A program made the translations under genes and the position numbers. A stretch of DNA of 64,000 nt from Liolophura sinensis (lineage: Eukaryota > Mollusca > Polyplacophora > Chitonida > Chitonidae): contig NC_088302.1 of NCBI RefSeq assembly GCF_032854445.1, positions 3,963,338-4,027,337 of the forward strand, given 5' to 3'. The number at the start of each line of letters is the position of its first letter. Position 1 is the stretch's first letter. A model generated the notes under the pieces. It was not told the origin of the DNA and searched no databases. It was given only the letters and a program-made list of their open reading frames with translations. Shown here piece after piece: positions 61,409-64,000 of this stretch.

Positions 61409-63426
61409 TTATCCTGTCCATCCATTACTTGTTCTCCCTTTTTTAAGTGTAGCATGTTGCTGCAAATTTTTATCTGCATTTCTGCTTGAGGCGCCATACC
61501 TGAATGTGTCTGTTTCTACAGGTCTGCAAGACACAGCTGTAGTTTCAACACTACCACTTTTCGCCATATCAAAGTTCACAATGGAAAGCAACAGTTTTTC
61601 ATCACTAGGACTCTGAAGTAATTTCTGATTGACATCATTACCAGCAGTCTTCACCAAAGTTTTTTCCTTATAACTTTTAATAATGGACTCAAATTTACCA
61701 ACATGCTCAGATTTATCTGGGTTCCCCTGTTTTGATTTGCTGGCAGGTGATGGTAACCCGTTGATTCCACCAGCATTTATCATCAGTGGAAGTTTGTTTT
61801 CATCCAACACGTGTTGGAATTTTGACACAGCTTCTGAACGTCCCTTGTCTTTGAGTAAGGACTGTAGTGCTAGCCAGTTTTTCCTCGTCCTCCTATTGTG
61901 ATGCTCTATCTCTGCCTCATTCCTTGGCCGATATGTTGATTCTAGGATTTTCTCAATTCCACTTTCACTGCAAGGATAGCTCTCAGCGAGTTTCTTCACT
62001 GTCCAGATATCAGGCGTATGCTGATGAAGAAAGCGGATCTGTTCTTTGGCTTCCCATGTCAGTAAGGATGTTTCCTGTTCAGGCTTGAAATATTTCCTCC
62101 TAATTATTGCCATCTTGAGACGATATCTGTCCTTTCGAAGTTGTCTTAACGAAACAGAAGAATTAAAAACACTTCGTCACTGATACACCACAAAGCATAA
62201 ACCATTGATATAATTAATTCATTTTTGATTTTGTTACGAACACCATACAGAATAATACACTCACACACAGTGGCAGCCATTTTTTATATGGGTGGAGGAA
62301 CGGAGGGCCGGCATAAACCACTAACCTTTGGCAGGATGATCATGAACCTTCTCACGTATGACATACAAACATACACACCATACTTGTGGAAAACAAATTG
62401 TCTTCAACAAAGGTTTGGTCTTACAAACATTGCTGACCACTTTTATCACCAAGGCTCAATTAATGAAAAGTAGGTGCAGGGTAATCCACAAATTCCTTGT
62501 CAAAGGTCGGTATTGAATTCATACCTCATGTGTCAAAGGGTTTAAATGACCAGCGCCTTATCTTACGTATACTGTTAGAGAGACCATGACCGTAACTTGA
62601 GATGTCACTGACATTCTCTTGACCTAGATATACTAAGTATTCAATTAATGTTTTCTTCTGCCATTCCTAACTTTCCCCACTCTACAAATTACTGATCATA
62701 TGCTGGTACACAATGCATCAAAGATCTGAAACAAAATCAAGCGACAGTTTAACTAAAACATCAAGGTTTACATATATTTTCAATAATACAGCCACATCAG
62801 CCAGGCTATTAACACAGGAACTTTTTTCTACCCTTTAATCACATATGGTCCCTAAACACATCCATGTACTTTGTGTTGCTAGGCCTATGTAACATGTAGA
62901 CAGACCGGATTGGACTGCGGGTAGAGTGAGTGAGTGCTTGGGGTTTAACGTCGTACTCAACAATTTTTCAGTCATATGACGACGAAGGAATCCTTAGGGT
63001 GTAGCCTATGTGATGTGCCTCCTTGTCGCAGGACGGATTTCCACTGCTCTTTTATCTAGTGCGACTGCGGGTAGACATGAGCTCCTGTGCTAACAGACCA
63101 GCACCATACTGACATTCCATTCGTTGTAACTTAGTTAAAGCGTACCTGTCCGTATTACTAAGACCAGACCCGATTCCATGTTCAAGAAGATGATCTTCTG
63201 CCTCCTCTAACACAGTGCCTTCCTCGTCGAAGTTATCTTCTAATGCGAGTGACTGAATTTTAGTTCGAGCAATGAAGTTTTTCTTTGACGCCGAATATTT
63301 GGTCCTGTTCGGTACTGTAAAGCCACATGCACTCAGTCTTACTTTTGACACCGGTGAAGAACTTAAATTGATTAGTTGGAGCTGTTTACACAGCTTGTTT
63401 ATCGTGGGACGAAGTGATGAAGCCAT
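61409..63426 (-). CDS. NGRN: Neugrin (mitochondrial), two exons
   Basis: Exon 1 at 63146-63426 (donor GTACGC) and exon 2 at 61409-62144 (acceptor GTTAAG) join in phase 2 through an Arg codon, giving 338 aa. The core RQLRKDRYRLKMAIIRRKYF and SLLTWEAKEQIRFLHQHTPD (about 94-140), then KKLAESYPCSESGIEKILES, matches the neugrin core (vertebrate TWEAMEQIRYLHEEFP). Neugrin is known to act in mitochondria in assembly of the 16S mitoribosomal RNA module. The N-terminus (MASSLRPTINKLCKQLQLIN) is basic, Ser-rich and free of acidic residues for some 60 positions, as expected for a mitochondrial presequence. The C-terminal half is Ser/Lys-rich and poorly conserved. An alternative would be to read exon 1 as a separate 124-codon gene, but the matching splice phase and the match at the joint favour one gene. 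Confidence 0.8.
62270..62530 (-). mobile_element. Old diverged SINE in the NGRN intron
   Basis: The phrases CAGTGGCAGCCATTTTTTAT, TATGGGTGGAGGAA, AAACCACTAACC and GGTCGGTATTGAATTCATACC follow the order seen in the minus-strand SINE at 60275-60600. It is heavily diverged. Confidence 0.45.
62926..63062 (-). mobile_element. 5'-truncated SINE in NGRN intron 1 with TSD
   Basis: This is the reverse complement of the ACTC-tailed family (GAGTGAGTGCTTGGGGTTTA, CAATTTTTCAGTCATATGAC, GCAGGACGGATTTCCAC). A perfect 13-bp target-site duplication, GACTGCGGGTAGA, flanks it at 62913-62925 and 63063-63075. The insertion begins about 80 bp after the exon 1 donor. Confidence 0.9.
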
Positions 63427-64000
63427 TTCCAGCGCACATGCCAGACTGCAGCGCTTTATACCAACACCCCTTCACTGCAGACCGGAAGTGGAAGATAAAA
63501 TTGAGATGGGCTGTATCTGTGGCAACGGACTTTTGTCAGAGAATATGTCTCTTCTATTACTCCTGTTAAATTATGGCACCTAGCCTTATCACACCCTATT
63601 TTTTACTTCTTTGGTGCAAACCAAGCTAAATTCTGCTTAAGTTTGAATGTTCAAAAATTTTGCATAGTTTGAACTGTAAGTTTTCTTCAGTGTATGAATT
63701 AAGTTCATGCTTCTGCTCGTTCAGTCATCAATACTATTGAGTGGAATCTCTAGTCCATTAAAGTAAACGAGCAGTCTACATTATAGAAGGATAATTAATG
63801 ATGGATCTACCGACTCATCCAAACCCACCTCCAGTGTGCAAAAATTGTATTCACAGTAATTAGATGAATACATGTGGGCCTTCAAAATAAACAATGAAAT
63901 ACTGATAGTGTTCTGACGAGTGCTAGTCGTCTTCTCAGAAAATCCATATTTATTCCACCCTGAGATTTTGTTATTAAGCTGTTGATTTACTTTTACTTCC
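63427..64000. other. NGRN upstream region, otherwise nothing recognised
   Basis: This stretch should hold the NGRN promoter. No TATA box is clear, and no other gene is seen before the window ends. Confidence 0.35.

Noticed and set aside
63052-63145. Extension of NGRN exon 1 to a stop as a separate 124-codon gene
   Set aside because: A good donor at 63145 joins in phase to the exon at 62144 and restores the conserved RQLRKD...TWEAKEQIRF segment.

Overview
The window looks like nuclear DNA of a lophotrochozoan animal, most likely a mollusc. Genes are sparse and intron-rich, with GT-AG (and one GC-AG) splice sites. Two SINE families recur throughout: one ends in ACTCACTCACTC after a 'GACTGAAAAATTGTTAAG' core, the other ends in AATAAATAAATAAA. 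Short motifs such as TACATGTA are frequent. No species can be named from sequence alone.

Layout. 1-4.2 kb: two fold-back repeats, then a broken Ty3/gypsy-type fossil in which integrase lies ahead of reverse transcriptase (the Gmr1-like order). 4.75-18.6 kb (+): an 11-exon EXD1 gene (piRNA-pathway scaffold with an LSm-like domain and a degenerate 3'-5' exonuclease fold), with a 41-bp array of splice-acceptor-like repeats directly before exon 10. 18.6-27.4 kb: gene-poor, with SINEs, a truncated Tc1-like transposon and one orphan coding exon. 27.6-29.9 kb (+): a complete secreted M4 metallopeptidase of the vibriolysin/pseudolysin type, with one tiny signal-peptide exon and an otherwise intronless body. 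It is a strong candidate for transfer from bacteria. 30-39 kb: retroelement pieces (an RT fragment, a LINE carrying a SINE), microsatellites and a very fresh fold-back repeat. 39.5-40.6 kb (+): an unrecognised two-exon gene. 41.8-42.5 kb: a ~130-bp tandem repeat carrying a 16-bp palindrome. 47.7-51.5 kb (-): ENSA/ARPP19. 51.7-57.8 kb (+): PIGO. These two lie head to head across 277 bp that hold a perfect CRE. 58.1-59.4 kb: a ~40-bp minisatellite. 61.4-63.4 kb (-): neugrin (NGRN).

The genes do not form one pathway. They are a germline piRNA factor, an extracellular protease, a mitotic/PKA-regulated PP2A-B55 inhibitor, a GPI-anchor ER transferase and a mitochondrial ribosome-assembly factor. 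The points most worth checking are the M4 protease with animal-style signal exon and furin sites, the acceptor-repeat array in EXD1, two one-base frame breaks in PIGO that look like assembly errors, and three fold-back elements that share the same 'direct copies plus one inverted copy' layout. All coordinates were counted by eye from the printed sequence; splice sites are inferred from consensus and protein continuity.
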